A stretch of DNA of 64,000 bases from Tridacna crocea (Eukaryota; Mollusca; Bivalvia; Cardiida; Cardiidae). This document shows, in pieces, positions 10,533 through 21,290 of this stretch (positions within the stretch are counted from its first letter, which is position 1; every line of letters begins with the position of its first letter). The notes below the pieces were generated by a model. It did no database searches, had not been told where the DNA came from, and worked only from the letters and a program-made list of their open reading frames with translations. The stretch is from positions 22,895,127 through 22,959,126 of the forward strand of contig OX031066.1 in the NCBI GenBank assembly GCA_943736015.1, given 5' to 3'. The position numbers and the translations under genes are program-made.

Positions 10533-10645
10533 TTTAGCCTATTACCACACACTACCTACTTCTGATGACCCTGATAAAGAAGACTTTAGAAAACATTGTG
10601 GGAAAAGGAGAAAATGATGGTAACAAGCAATTTTTCTCGTTCCCA
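10533..10645 (+). repeat. Family A MITE, left half, fused to the 39-bp array
   Basis: 'cctattaccacacactac', 'gaccctgataaagaag', 'gaaaacattgtgggaaaagg' and the hairpin apex are present, then 'cccaca' passes directly into the first 39-bp monomer. A matching right half appears at 17551-17640 beyond the array. Confidence 0.75.
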
Positions 10646-12481
10646 CATGAAGACTCTAAAGAGTTTAGGTACATACACAACAGAAATGAAGACTCTAAAG
10701 AGTAAAGGTACATGTATACACAGCAGATATGACGATCCTAAAGAGTAAAGGTACATAGAGAACAGAAATGAAGACTATAAAGAGTAAAGGTACATACAGA
10801 ACAGAAATAAAGACTCTAAAGAGTAAAGGTACACAGACAGCAGATATGACGATCCTAAAGAGTAAAGGTACATACAGAACAGAAATGAAGACTCTAAAGA
10901 GTAAAGGTACATACACAGCAGATATGACGATCCTAAAGAGTGAAGGTACATACAGAACAGAAATGAAGACTCTAAAGAGTTAAGATACATACACAGCAGA
11001 TATGACGATCGTAAAGAGTGAAGGTACATACAAAACAGAAATGAAGATTCCAAAGAGTAAAGGTACATACGCAGCGGATATGACGATCCTAAAGAGTAAA
11101 GGTACATACAAAACAGAAATGAAGACTCCAAAGAGTAAAGGTACATACGCAACGGATATGACGATCCTAAAGAGTGAAGGTACATACAGAACAGAAATGA
11201 AGACTCCAAAGACTTAAGGTACATACACAGCAGATATGACGATCCTAAAGAGTGAAGGTACATACAGAACAGAAATGAAGACTCCAAAGAGTAAAGGTAC
11301 ATACAGAACAGAAAAGAAGACTCCAAAGAGTAAAGGTACATACAGAACAGAAAAGAAGACTCCAAAGAGTGAAGGTACATACAGAACAGAAATGAAGACT
11401 CCAAAGAGTGAAGGTACATACAGAACAGAAATGAAGACTCCAAAGAGTAAAGGTACATACAGAACAGAAAAGAAGACTCCAAAGAGCAAAGGTACATACA
11501 GAACAGAAATGAAGACTCCAAAGAGTTAAGGTACATACACATCAGATATGACGATCCTAAAGAGCGAAGGTACATACAGAACAGAAATGAAGACTCCAAA
11601 GAGTAAAGGTACATACACAGCAGATATGACGATCCTAAAGAGTGAAAGTACATACAGAACAGAAATGAAGACTCCAAAGAGTAAAGGTACATACAGAACA
11701 GAAAAGAAGACTCTAAAGAGTGAAGGTACATACAGAACAGAAATGAAGACTCCAAAGAGTAAAGGTACATACAGAACAGAAAAGAAGACTCTAAAGAGCG
11801 AAGGTACATACAGAACAGACATGAAGACTCTAAAGAGTTAAGGTACATACACAGCAGATATGACTATCCTAAAGAGCGAAGGTACATACAGAACAGAAAT
11901 GAAGACTCCAAAGAGTAAAGGTACATACACAGCAGATATGACGATCCTAAAGAGCGAAGGTACATACAGAACAGAAATGAAGACTCCAAAGAGTAAAGGT
12001 ACATACAGAACAGAAAAGAAGACTCTAAAGAGCGAAGGTACATACAGAACAGAAATGAAGACTCCAAAGAGTAAAGGTACATACAGAACAGAAAAGAAGA
12101 CTCTAAAGAGCGAAGGTACATACAGAACAGAAATGAAGACTCAAAAGAGTTAAGGTACATACACAGCAGATATGACTATCCTAAAGAGCGAAGGTACATA
12201 CAGAACAGAAATGAAGACTCCAAAGAGTAAAGGTACATACACAGCAGATATGACGATCCTAAAGAGTGAAGGTACATACAGAACAGAAATGAAGACTCTA
12301 AAGAGTAAAGGTACATACAGAACAGAAAAGATGACTCTAAAGAGTGAAGGTACATACAGAACAGAAATGAAGACTCCAAAGAGTAAAGGTACATACAGAA
12401 CAGAAAAGAAGACTCTAAAGAGCGAAGGTACATACAGAACAGAAATGAAGACTCTAAAGAGTTAAGGTACATACACAGCAC
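10646..12481 (+). repeat. 39-bp minisatellite array, block 1
   Basis: About 47 monomers of the type 'gaagactctaaagag', 'taaaggtacatac', 'agaacagaaat'. Two monomer types alternate irregularly: the 'gaagact' type and the 'gacgatcct' type. From about 11217 the pattern repeats every 312 bp (8 monomers); the diagnostic 'gagttaagg' variants fall near 11217, 11529, 11841, 12153 and 12465. Because 39 is divisible by 3, long frames stay open on both strands with 13-residue periodicity; these are not genes. Confidence 0.95.
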
Positions 12482-13199
12482 ATATCGACCCCTTAGTGCA
12501 TAAAGGGGCTATCTGCACTTTTTGTCAAATTTCACTTTTTTTCATTTTTAGGTGTATTTTTACACATATTTTCAGTGGTAAAAGAATCAGCTTCGAATTC
12601 CTATTACTTTTGTCAAAAATTAATAATGCATCAAAGTGACATCTACAGAATGGTGATTGCTTTTAGTGCATAAAGGGGCTATCTGCATTTTTTCTGTGCA
12701 TCAAGGAGCTATATGGCACATAGCCCCTTCATGCATAAAATGGTTCTGGCATATGACATTTCATTTGAATGCATCAAGGTGCTATATGGCAGATAACACT
12801 TTGATGCATAAAGATTTTCAGTCTTTATAATGAATTTTATTCTCTTGCTGTTGAAAATGGAAGGTGCTATGTTTGGCAGAGGGTCTTGTGAAGTTGGAAC
12901 GTGCTTGATTAAACATGTAATTTCAATTGCAGTTAGTATGGCAGGAGTTAAAGAACTCAGACACTTGTGGAGGTCAGAATAGGAACAAGCATGTTGTTGC
13001 TGCCTTTCTGTATGCCATAAACAAGGAAAATAACATTCAAACCAAAAACCACATTTTTTTTTAACCAGGCCATTTTCAGACGGAGTCCGATAGCATACAT
13101 GCACAAGTTGAAAATGCTTAAGAAAACTGTTGTCTATGTGCCATCACAATGGAATACAGTCATTTCTCTTTCAAGAAATAAAAAAACCGATGTTGTAAT

Positions 13200-14490
13200 A
13201 GCTATGAATAAGAGGTTCGTGATGGCCCTGTATCGCTCCACTGGCTAACAAGTAAAACACTAAACGCCAAACAATATTTGGCCAATTGGATTCAAACTTG
13301 AGGACATACAAAATTTTTTCTATAAAATCCTACGAGAAAGTTGTGACCCACAGGCAAATCCATTTTGACCGCAAAGCTATAATTACTTGAATCCTGGTGG
13401 AAGTTCACAAGATAAAGCCCGTCCACAAGATAAAGCCCATACCACATGATAGAGGTCTAGAATGTGTGGCTATAAACAAAAGATTTTCAAAGTTTTCTCA
13501 ATAAAAGGCCTGGTAAAACATGAAACCCATGAGACATGGTTAAATTTAGTAGCCCTAGTGTTTATTATGGTTAGTAACAAGATGACTTAGAAAGTTTTTA
13601 CCACAAAAAGCCATGTAAAGCTTGTGTCACTGGTGTGGAGACAAACCTGACCCCAAGGCTATAATTTGGGCCCTCCTTGTAGAGGCCCACTAGATAAAGC
13701 TACATGCAAAATTTGGTAGCCCTACGCCTTATGGCTAGGCACAAGTAGATTTTTAAAAAAATCCCAATTTGACCCCATGTAAAACTTGTGACCCACAGGA
13801 CAGGGCCAAATTTAATCCTGGGGCTATAATTTGGGCACCTATGATAGACAACCACTTGATAAAGCTAGATGCAAAATTGAGTAGCCCTAGGTTCTATCGC
13901 TTGGTATGAGAAGAGTTTTAAAGTTTTCCCAATATATGCCCATATAAAACTTGTGACCCCTGGGGCCGAGCCAAATTTGACCCCTGGGCTATCATTTGGG
14001 CACTCTTGGTAGACAACCACTTGATAAAGATACTTGCCAAATTAAGTAGCCCTAGGCCCTACGACTAGGTACTAAAAGGATTTTAAAGTTTTCCCTATAT
14101 AAGCCATATATAAAACTTGTGACCCCCAGGGCGAGGCCAATTTTGACTCTAGGGCTATTATTTAAAGGAACTTGGTAAAGGTCTACTAGATAAAGCTACA
14201 AGCTAAATTTGGTAGCCCTAGGCCTCATTGTTTCAGAGAAGAAGATTGTTTAAAAAAATCAATATTTTTCTGTTTTGTTGCTATGGCAACTAGAGTTTTT
14301 AAAGGAATAAAATTCTTTCAAAGAATTCTGAAGAAGACTATGGTAGGATCATTTCTGTGAAGTTTCATCAAAATTGGATGGGTAGCTTCAGAGAAGATTT
14401 TCGAAATAAAAGTTAACGCACGGATGGACGCATGCACACACGCACGCACGACGGACATAAGCCCGGTGGCCTTAGGCCAGTGGAGTTAAA
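13200..14490 (+). mobile_element. Tandem-core repeat element nested in the 3.1-kb transposon
   Basis: It begins 'gatggccctgtatcgctcca' and ends 'ggccagtggagttaaat', matching 21200-22590. The core holds several degenerate units around 'aaacttgtgaccc', 'gggctataatttggg' and 'gtagccctagg'. Near the end is 'cgcatgcacacacgcacgc'. No coding frame. Confidence 0.68.
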
Positions 14491-14664
14491 TATACTGATT
14501 TCTTAAATTTGAAGGAGATTTCAAAACAGAATTGTCCAAACATGAAAATGAGTACAAAGGGTACAAGAGTGAACTGGCTCAATGTAGTTTGGATTCAAAT
14601 TAGAAAAACCTATCCCTTAAGTGTATTTCTTAATGAGACATTTGATCCAAGTAAGTTTTTAGAA

Positions 14665-14843
14665 TATGAGGTTATTTAACATGGTTGGGTGCAATACTGA
14701 ATTCTATTGGATGAGTACACTGCAGAACCAGTCTATATTTTGGACGAGGTGACAACAGAGTCCAAAATATAGAGTGGTTCTGCAGTTTAAGAATCCAATT
14801 GAATTTTCAGTATTGTACCCAAGCATGTTAAATGACCTCTTTA
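14665..14843. repeat. Long imperfect hairpin (about 80-nt arms)
   Basis: 14668-14738 pairs with 14771-14843: 'gaggttatttaacatg' with 'catgttaaatgacctc', 'gcaatactga' with 'cagtattg', 'ctgcagaacca' with 'tggttctgcag', and 'tatattttggac' with 'gtccaaaatata'. The loop is roughly 18 nt. The open frame reaching 15043 crosses one arm and is not treated as a gene. Confidence 0.75.
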
Positions 14844-15633
14844 TTTCACACTTCCGTATTGACTTTAAAGTGAACGACAAGTATAGGGTCATTTCAATTG
14901 GAAAAAAAATCAAATCGAAAGAGGGGTTTGAATTTGCTTTTTTTACAACAGACTTCGGTACACTACTCTTCTGGTCCAACATTGATAATCAGGACTATTG
15001 CGTCCTTTTGAAAAATCCGTATGTTTGCATTATGTATTTATAAAGGAATCTGATGATTTAAGAAATTTAGAATGTAGAGAAAATCATTGTAAATAGCCTT
15101 CTATATTAAAATTGATTCTTTCTTCTTCATTCATTATATTAAAAAAAAATAGCACATTGTATAACTAGTTTTACCTGAAGGGTGGCCAGGAAACAATGAA
15201 ATGAGTAGTTTATACTGAGTTTTCTGTATTTATTTACTCTGCCGTGCAAAAGAGACAATTTAGTGACAAAGACTTAAATGTCTTAATGTAAATATAGTTT
15301 TAAATGATATTTTATCCAGAAAAAATAGACATTTTTGTACATGCATAAGGGGGCTATGTTACATATAGCACATTGATGCATAAAATGAGTGACAGTTTCT
15401 TCTTATGCATAAAGATGCTATCTGTTAAAAGGGGCCATAACTCTTGAAAACAAGATAGACCAAGGGTAAAATTACAATAGGAATAACATTTCACCTTAGG
15501 CAACATAATACCTGTGCATGAAATGTATATGACATATGTGTTCAGAAAAAATCAGCATTGAAATCTTTAAATGGCTTTTTCTCGAAAAGTTGAAAAATGC
15601 AGATAGCCCCTTGATGCACTAAGGGGTCGATAT

Positions 15634-16546
15634 GACTTTCCTAAAGAGCGAAGGTACATACAGAACAGAAATGAAGACTCCAAAGAGTAAAGGTACATAC
15701 AGAACAGAAAAGAAGACTCTAAAGAGCGAAGGTACATACAGAACAGAAATGAAGACTCTAAAGAGTTAAGGTACATACACAGCAGATATGACTTTCCTAA
15801 AGAGCGAAGGTACATACAGAACAGAAATGAAGACTCCAAAGAGTAAAGGTACATACACAGCAGATATGACGATCCTAAAGAGTGAAAGTACATACAGAAC
15901 AGAAATGAAGACTCCAAAGAGTAAAGGTACATACAGAACAGAAAAGATGACTCTAAAGAGTGAAGGTACATACAGAACAGAAATGAAGACTCCAACGAGT
16001 AAAGGTACATACAGAACAGAAAAGAAGACTCTAAAGAGCAAAGGTACATACAGAACAGAAATGAAGACTCTAAAGAGTTAAGGTACAAACGCAGCAGATA
16101 TGACGATCCTAAAGAGTGAAGGTACATACAGAACAGAAATGAAGTCTCCAAAGAGTAAAGGTACATACAGAACAGAAATGAAGACTCCAAAAAGCGAAGG
16201 TACATACAGAACAGAAATGAAGACTCTAAAGAGTAAAGGTACATACGCAGCAGATATGACGATCCTTAAGAGTTAAGGTACATACAGAACAGAAATGAAA
16301 ACTCTAAAGAGTTAAGGTACATACACAACAGATATGACGATCCTAAAGAGTAAAGGTACATACACAATAGAAATGAAGACTCTAAAGAGTCAATGTACAT
16401 ACGCAACAGATATGACCATCCTAAAGAGTTAAGGTACATACGAAACAGAAATGAAAACTCTAAAGAGGTAAGGTACATATGCAACAGATATGACGATCCT
16501 AAAGAGTAAAGGTACATACAAAACAGAAATAAAGACTCTAAAGATA
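15634..16546 (+). repeat. 39-bp minisatellite array, block 2
   Basis: Continues block 1 in the same orientation after the 3.1-kb transposon. The 312-bp spacing of the 'gagttaagg' marker is kept (15769, 16081). Monomers after 16260 become more diverged. Confidence 0.93.
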
Positions 16547-16557
16547 TGGGACATACA

Positions 16558-17447
16558 CAACTTTTTAGAGTCTTCATTTCTGATTTGTTTGTACCTTTAC
16601 TCTTTAGGATCGTCACATCTGTTGTGTATGTACCTTTACTCTTTAGAGTCTTCATTTCTGTTTTGTATGTACCTTTACTCTTTAGGATCGTTATATCTGT
16701 TGCGTATGTACCTTAACTCTTTAGAGTCTTCATTTCTGTTCTGTATGTACCTTTACTCTTTAGGATCGTCATATCCATTGCGTATGTACCTTAACTCTTT
16801 AGAGTCTTCATTTCTGTTCTGTATGTACCTTTACTCTTTAGGATCGTCATATCTGCTGCGTATGTACCTTTACTCTTTAGAGTCTTTATTTCTGTTCTGT
16901 ATGTACTTTTACTCTTTAGGATCGTCATATCTGTTGCGTATGTACCTTTACTCATTAGAGTCTTCATATCTGATCTGTATGTACCTTTACTCTTAAGGAT
17001 CGTCATATCTGCTGCGTATGTACCTTTACTCTTTAGAGTATTCATTTCTGTTCTTTATGTACCTTTACTCTTTAGGATCGTCATATCCGTTGCGTTTGTA
17101 CCTTTACTCTTTAGAGTCTTCAGTTCTGTTTTGTATGTTCCTTTACTCTTTAGGATCGTCATATCTGTTGTGTTTGTACCTTAACTTTTTAGAGTATGTA
17201 CCTTTACTCTTTAGAGTCCTCAAAGCTGTTGTGTATGTACCTTAACTCTTTTGAGTCTTCATTTCTGTTTTTTATGTACCTTAACTCTTTAGAGTCCTCA
17301 AAGCTTTTGTGTTTGTACCTTATCTCTTTAGAGTTTTCATTTCTGTTTTGTATGTACCTTAATTCTTTACGATCGTCATATCTGTTGTGTTTGTACCTTA
17401 ACTCTCTAGAGTCTTCATTTCTGTTTTGTATGTACCTTACTCTTTAG
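16558..17447 (-). repeat. 39-bp minisatellite array, inverted block 3
   Basis: The same monomer appears as its reverse complement ('cctttactctttagagtc', 'ttcatttctgtt'). Two-type alternation ('gagtcttcat' and 'ggatcgtcat') is nearly regular at 78 bp. The orientation switch occurs between 16544 and 16566. Fragments of the forward monomer resume at 17455-17550. Confidence 0.93.
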
Positions 17448-17550
17448 TTTGTGAAGAAGACTCTAAAGAGTTTAGGTACATACAAAACAGAAATTATTCT
17501 AAAGAGATTAGGTACATAGATAACCATAATGCCGACTCTGAAGAGATTAG

Positions 17551-17645
17551 GCACATAGGCAACAGTGTTTTCTAGTCTTTCTGATTCAAATTTGAATCAA
17601 TTTTTACACCTTTAATTTTGCGAAATTTTAAATTTGTATAATGCT
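17551..17645 (+). repeat. Family A MITE, degenerate right half after the 39-bp array
   Basis: 'acagtgttttcta', 'gattcaaatttgaatc' and 'acacctttaattttg' match the right arm and right flank of family A. The copy decays after about 17645. With 10533-10645 it brackets the satellite. Confidence 0.5.
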
Positions 17646-17699
17646 TGCCATTATTAATGTTTTTGTAATGTTTTCATGTCGTATTAATATGTCCCAATA

Positions 17700-18137
17700 T
17701 AACTCTTTACCAAACAAGTCTGAGTTTTTTAGTTCTGATAACCAAGAGAAAGAAGCGTGAAAATCGCAAAATCATTGCGCGAAAAGAAGACAGTGCTGGT
17801 AACCAACAGTTTCTCCTTTTCCATAACGTTTACTACACTTCAAAGACAATCCTGTCATTTGATATACATCTATCATAATTTGTCATCTGCAGATGCTTTC
17901 AGTATAGATAAATATAAAATATGACCATCACAGGGACGTAGGAAGCAATTCAAGATGGGGGGGGGGGGTGCTATCTCGTATTTTATGGAAAATTTTGCGT
18001 CGATTGAAACTATCCGCGACAAAGGGTAATTTGAATTAACCATGATTGTCAAAATCATTCGGGGGGGGGGGGCGGCTTACCCCCTCCCCCCATTCCCCCC
18101 CCCCCTGTTCCTACGGGCCTGCATCAGGTAACGAGTT
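17700..18137 (+). repeat. Family A MITE interrupted by a 191-bp element
   Basis: The left end 'aactctttaccaaacaa' and right end 'ggtaacgagttaa' are recognisable, with a degraded hairpin around 17765-17830. The right terminus is split by the G/C-run element at 17931-18121. Confidence 0.75.
17931..18121. mobile_element. 191-bp MITE with CAGGGACGTAGG-type ends nested in family A
   Basis: The ends CAGGGACGTAGGAA and TTCCTACGGGCCTG are inverted. The pentamer 'catca' flanks both sides (17926-17930, 18122-18126), and removing one copy restores the host element's 'gaccatcaggtaacgag'. Long G and C runs (10-13) lie inside near both ends. Confidence 0.75.
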
Positions 18138-18239
18138 AATTCTCTTCAAAACGAGAAAATTTAAGACATGTCGACATCGAAAGCATAAATTTGCAAATTA
18201 CATTTGAAATGTTATTCATTTTTTTTAAATTTGTCTTTC

Positions 18240-18360
18240 AAAAGGTAGAAAACATTGCGGGAAAAGAAAAAAAATGCTGGTTACCAGCATTTTATTCTTT
18301 TCTCACATTGTTTTTAAAAACCTTCTTTTTCGGGATCGTTAAGAGTCGACCCACGGTATG
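18240..18360 (-). repeat. Family A MITE, partial
   Basis: 'ggtagaaaacattgcggg', apex 'gctggttaccagc', and 'ttcgggatcgttaagagtcg'. Confidence 0.7.
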
Positions 18361-18582
18361 GTTTGTATAGAATTAGAAAACTTGTTGGCAATGACTTTAT
18401 ATATGTACATGTATACTACATGTCCTTTTTCTGCCCATATAGACTCTAGTCATCAGTACGAACACATTTAATTAAAAGCATACATGTAGATCTATAATGA
18501 GTTTGAAATCCAAAGACTTAAAAAACTTAGAAAATGACACTTGCTACATTTCGGATTTTTACTATTTTTGAAGACTAGTCTA

Positions 18583-18795
18583 TTAACTCTTTAGCAGACA
18601 ATTTCGAGTTATCGCATTTAGCAAACCGATGAAAAAGTCTGTTTGAAAACATTGCGGAAAAAAGAGAAAATACAAGAAACAGCATTGTCTCGTTTTCTCA
18701 CTATGTTTTCTAGCCTATCATACAAATTCTGTCATTTTAACCTGAATTAAATTGTTGTCTGCGAATCCTTTTGATTTGGACAAGTCGTTCTCGTG
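18583..18795 (+). repeat. Family A MITE, diverged
   Basis: 'ttaactctttagcagacaat' at the left, the pair 'gaaaacattgcgg' and 'actatgttttctagcc', and 'ttgtctgcgaatcc' with 'tttggacaagtcg' at the right. Confidence 0.7.
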
Positions 18796-18941
18796 TGAGT
18801 CGAACTAAAATTCCAGAGCGTTTGAATCAGTTTCAAGCTACAAACATACGGGATATTCCGGCAAAATTTAAGCCGGAACTACTTTAATCCTCGCTCCTTC
18901 TACCGCTGTGTACCTTCACGCGATGGATTATTAGATCCACG

Positions 18942-19468
18942 GTTAAAATCTTTATCAGATAGATATAGTTCCGGTACACTGTTCAAATCGTCGACAGAGG
19001 TTCGATGTCTAAAGCGCGTAAAAACGAAAACTTCAAAGTGCCATATATAATAAAAGTTGCCTTTACAGTCTTTGTAGATCATGATCAGACTGCACAGAAG
19101 GTGCAGTCTGATCTTTGATCTACACCGTCAACTTTCCTTAGACTTTCTGTACAATTTTATGCGACTTTAAAACCTTAATGTATAGTTATTTGTTTGGATA
19201 GCCTTTTTTAGACTGAAGTTATCTCTTGTTTATTTGGCGCTCTATGGGTTTGTAACGGGAGCGATTTGATATCCATTGGGATTCATTTTACTGACTAAAC
19301 TTTATCTTCCTACCGTATAAGCCAACTTATGTTTTGAAGTTGAGCTATAAAATTACCTTCCATATTTAGCGATATATGTCGATATCGTCATTGAATGAAA
19401 ACACAGTTTTGTTTGTAAGTTTGCGTTAAGTTGTCGTAGTGGTTATCATAAGTCATTAATTTCATTTA
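18942..19468 (+). repeat. Duplicated segment, second copy, left part (partner 2624-3328)
   Basis: Matches 2624-3328 except that the family A element of 2691-2881 is absent: here 'gttcgatgtctaaagcgcg' is uninterrupted (19000-19018). It ends at the TTA where the 4.7-kb long-TIR element inserted. Confidence 0.88.
19073..19132. repeat. Family B palindrome core
   Basis: Paralog of 2935-3005. Confidence 0.75.
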
Positions 19469-21290
19469 TAGGCTAAGGCCCAGATCAAAAAAGGGCTCTA
19501 TTTTTAATTTTTTTTCAATCCATCTGGTAGAAAAATTCAAATGGTACAGTGAGTTAGGATAACCTATTAGGGTCACTTTAAGCATGGATGCCAGATCTGA
19601 AAGTGGTGCAGATTTTTTTTATATGCTAATAAACGCGCCTACCCCAAATTTGCCTATAACAAAAATTAAACTTTTCCCCTTTTCACAATAATGGAAAAAA
19701 ACAATGAAACAATGCAATCTTTTTGACAAATCTTTTGAATTTAAGATGCTCATAAAAATCCACATTTACCTGTATGTAAGACTTTTATTAAATCAAGTCT
19801 GACCAATTTCACATATCGTAAAACACCTAATAAATGTTCCTAGCAGAAATGAATTGAAAACAATCTCTGAATTTCAGTCTTCACATTGAATGTGTTAATA
19901 TTTCTGGCTAGATTTTTTCACAGTTTTGGCTAGAGCTACTAGGACAGACGTAGAGGACCAGAATTAAGAACAGTTATGGAGTTTTAGCATTTAGCACCTC
20001 AAAAATGATCTATTTATGAGTGCAACAGTATAATTTGTTGTTGCACACTAACCTTTGATTTCGTTATTTCATTATATATTCACAACTGTAACCATAAGTA
20101 TGCCCAACACTAAGATTTGGCTATTTTCATTAATTAAGCTGCTTTATTTCCTTTGTTATTCTTAGTCTCCTACTCTGTTAATCTATTTCACTGATACAAA
20201 AGGGGATATGACTTGAAGCAATAGGGTCATGATGGCCCTGTATCGCTCCACTGGCTAATAAGTGAAAAAACTACAAGCCAAACATTATAGGCTAAGGCCC
20301 AGATAAAAAAAAAGCCCTATTTCTAATTTTTTTCAGTCCATCTGGTGAATTAGGATAGCCTATTAGAGTCACTTTAAGCATGGATGCCAGATCTGAAAGT
20401 GGTGCAGATTTTTTTTATATGCTAATAAACGCGCCTACCCAAAATTTGCCTATAACGTAAATTAGACTTTTCCTATGTTCACAAAAATGAAGCAGACAAT
20501 GATACAATGCAATCTTTTTTACAAATCTTTTTAATCTAAGGTGCTCATAAAAATCCACATTTATGTAAGACTTACAATGTATATTAAATCAAGTCTGACT
20601 AATTTCACATACCATAATTCACCTAATAAATGTTCCTTGCAGAATTAATTGGAACCAATCTTTGAATTTTCAGTCTTCACATTGAATCTGTTTATATTTC
20701 TGGCTAGATTTATTCACAATTTTGACTAGACCTACTAGGACAGACAAACAGGACAAAAATCAAGAAAAGTTACTGAGTTATAGCATTTAGTACCTCAAAA
20801 ATGATCCATTTATGAGTGCCACAGTATAATTTATTGTTGCACACTAACCTTTCATTTCGTTATTTCATTATATATTCATGTCCAACCATAAGTATGCCAA
20901 TACTAAGATTTGGATATTTTCATTACTTAAGTTTCTTTATTTCCTTTGTTATTTTTACTCTTCTATTCTGTTACTCTATTTCACTGATGCAATAGGGGAT
21001 ATGACTTGAAACAAGAGGGACATGATGGCCCTGTATCGCTCCAGTGGCTAATGAGTGAAAACACAACAAGCCAAACATTACAAATGCGGCCAACAAGTTT
21101 CAAACTTGAAGACATACAATAGGGTAAGGCCCAGGTCAAAAAAGGCCCTATTTTTTCATCCATCTGTTACTTTAGTTCACTGATGCAATAGGGGATCTAA
21201 CTTAAAACAAGAAGGCCATGATGGCCCTGTATCGCTCCACTAGCTAATAAGTGAAAACACTACAAGTCAAACATTACAACTCTGGCCAAT
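19469..21290 (+). repeat. Tandemly repeated left module of the 4.7-kb element
   Basis: A unit of roughly 815-830 bp starting 'aggctaaggcccag' is present at 19469, again at about 20290, and as a shortened copy at about 21120. Each ends with 'atggccctgtatcgctcca' and 'gccaaacatta'. The repeats carry copies of the element's own terminus, so the left end has been duplicated internally. Confidence 0.75.

Larger units (their letters stand above)
12486..15629. mobile_element. 3.1-kb transposon inserted in the 39-bp array, ATAT target duplication
   Basis: Inverted ends CGACCCCTTAGTGCAT and ATGCACTAAGGGGTCG each continue into 'ggggctatctgca'. ATAT lies on both sides (12482-12485, 15630-15633), and the uninterrupted monomer has a single 'gatatgac'. 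Both subterminal regions carry extra copies of 'tgcat(a/c)aaggggcta' motifs (12660-12810, 15340-15430), the kind of repeated sites a transposase could bind. It contains a nested tandem-core element (13200-14490) and a long hairpin (14665-14843). No transposase frame is recognised; superfamily unassigned. Confidence 0.82.

Noticed and set aside
10775-11848. 357-residue minus-strand frame with 13-residue repeats, and many similar frames on both strands
   Set aside because: The 39-bp monomer is divisible by 3, so frames stay open by arithmetic. The peptide simply repeats with the DNA, and equivalent frames exist on the other strand.
14774-15043. 89-residue frame that looks fairly protein-like
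   Set aside because: It begins within one arm of a long hairpin inside a transposon, and I recognise no domain; too weak to call.
10646-17447. CRISPR-like regular spacing of repeats
   Set aside because: There are no unique spacers, the whole unit is repeated, and the DNA is eukaryotic.
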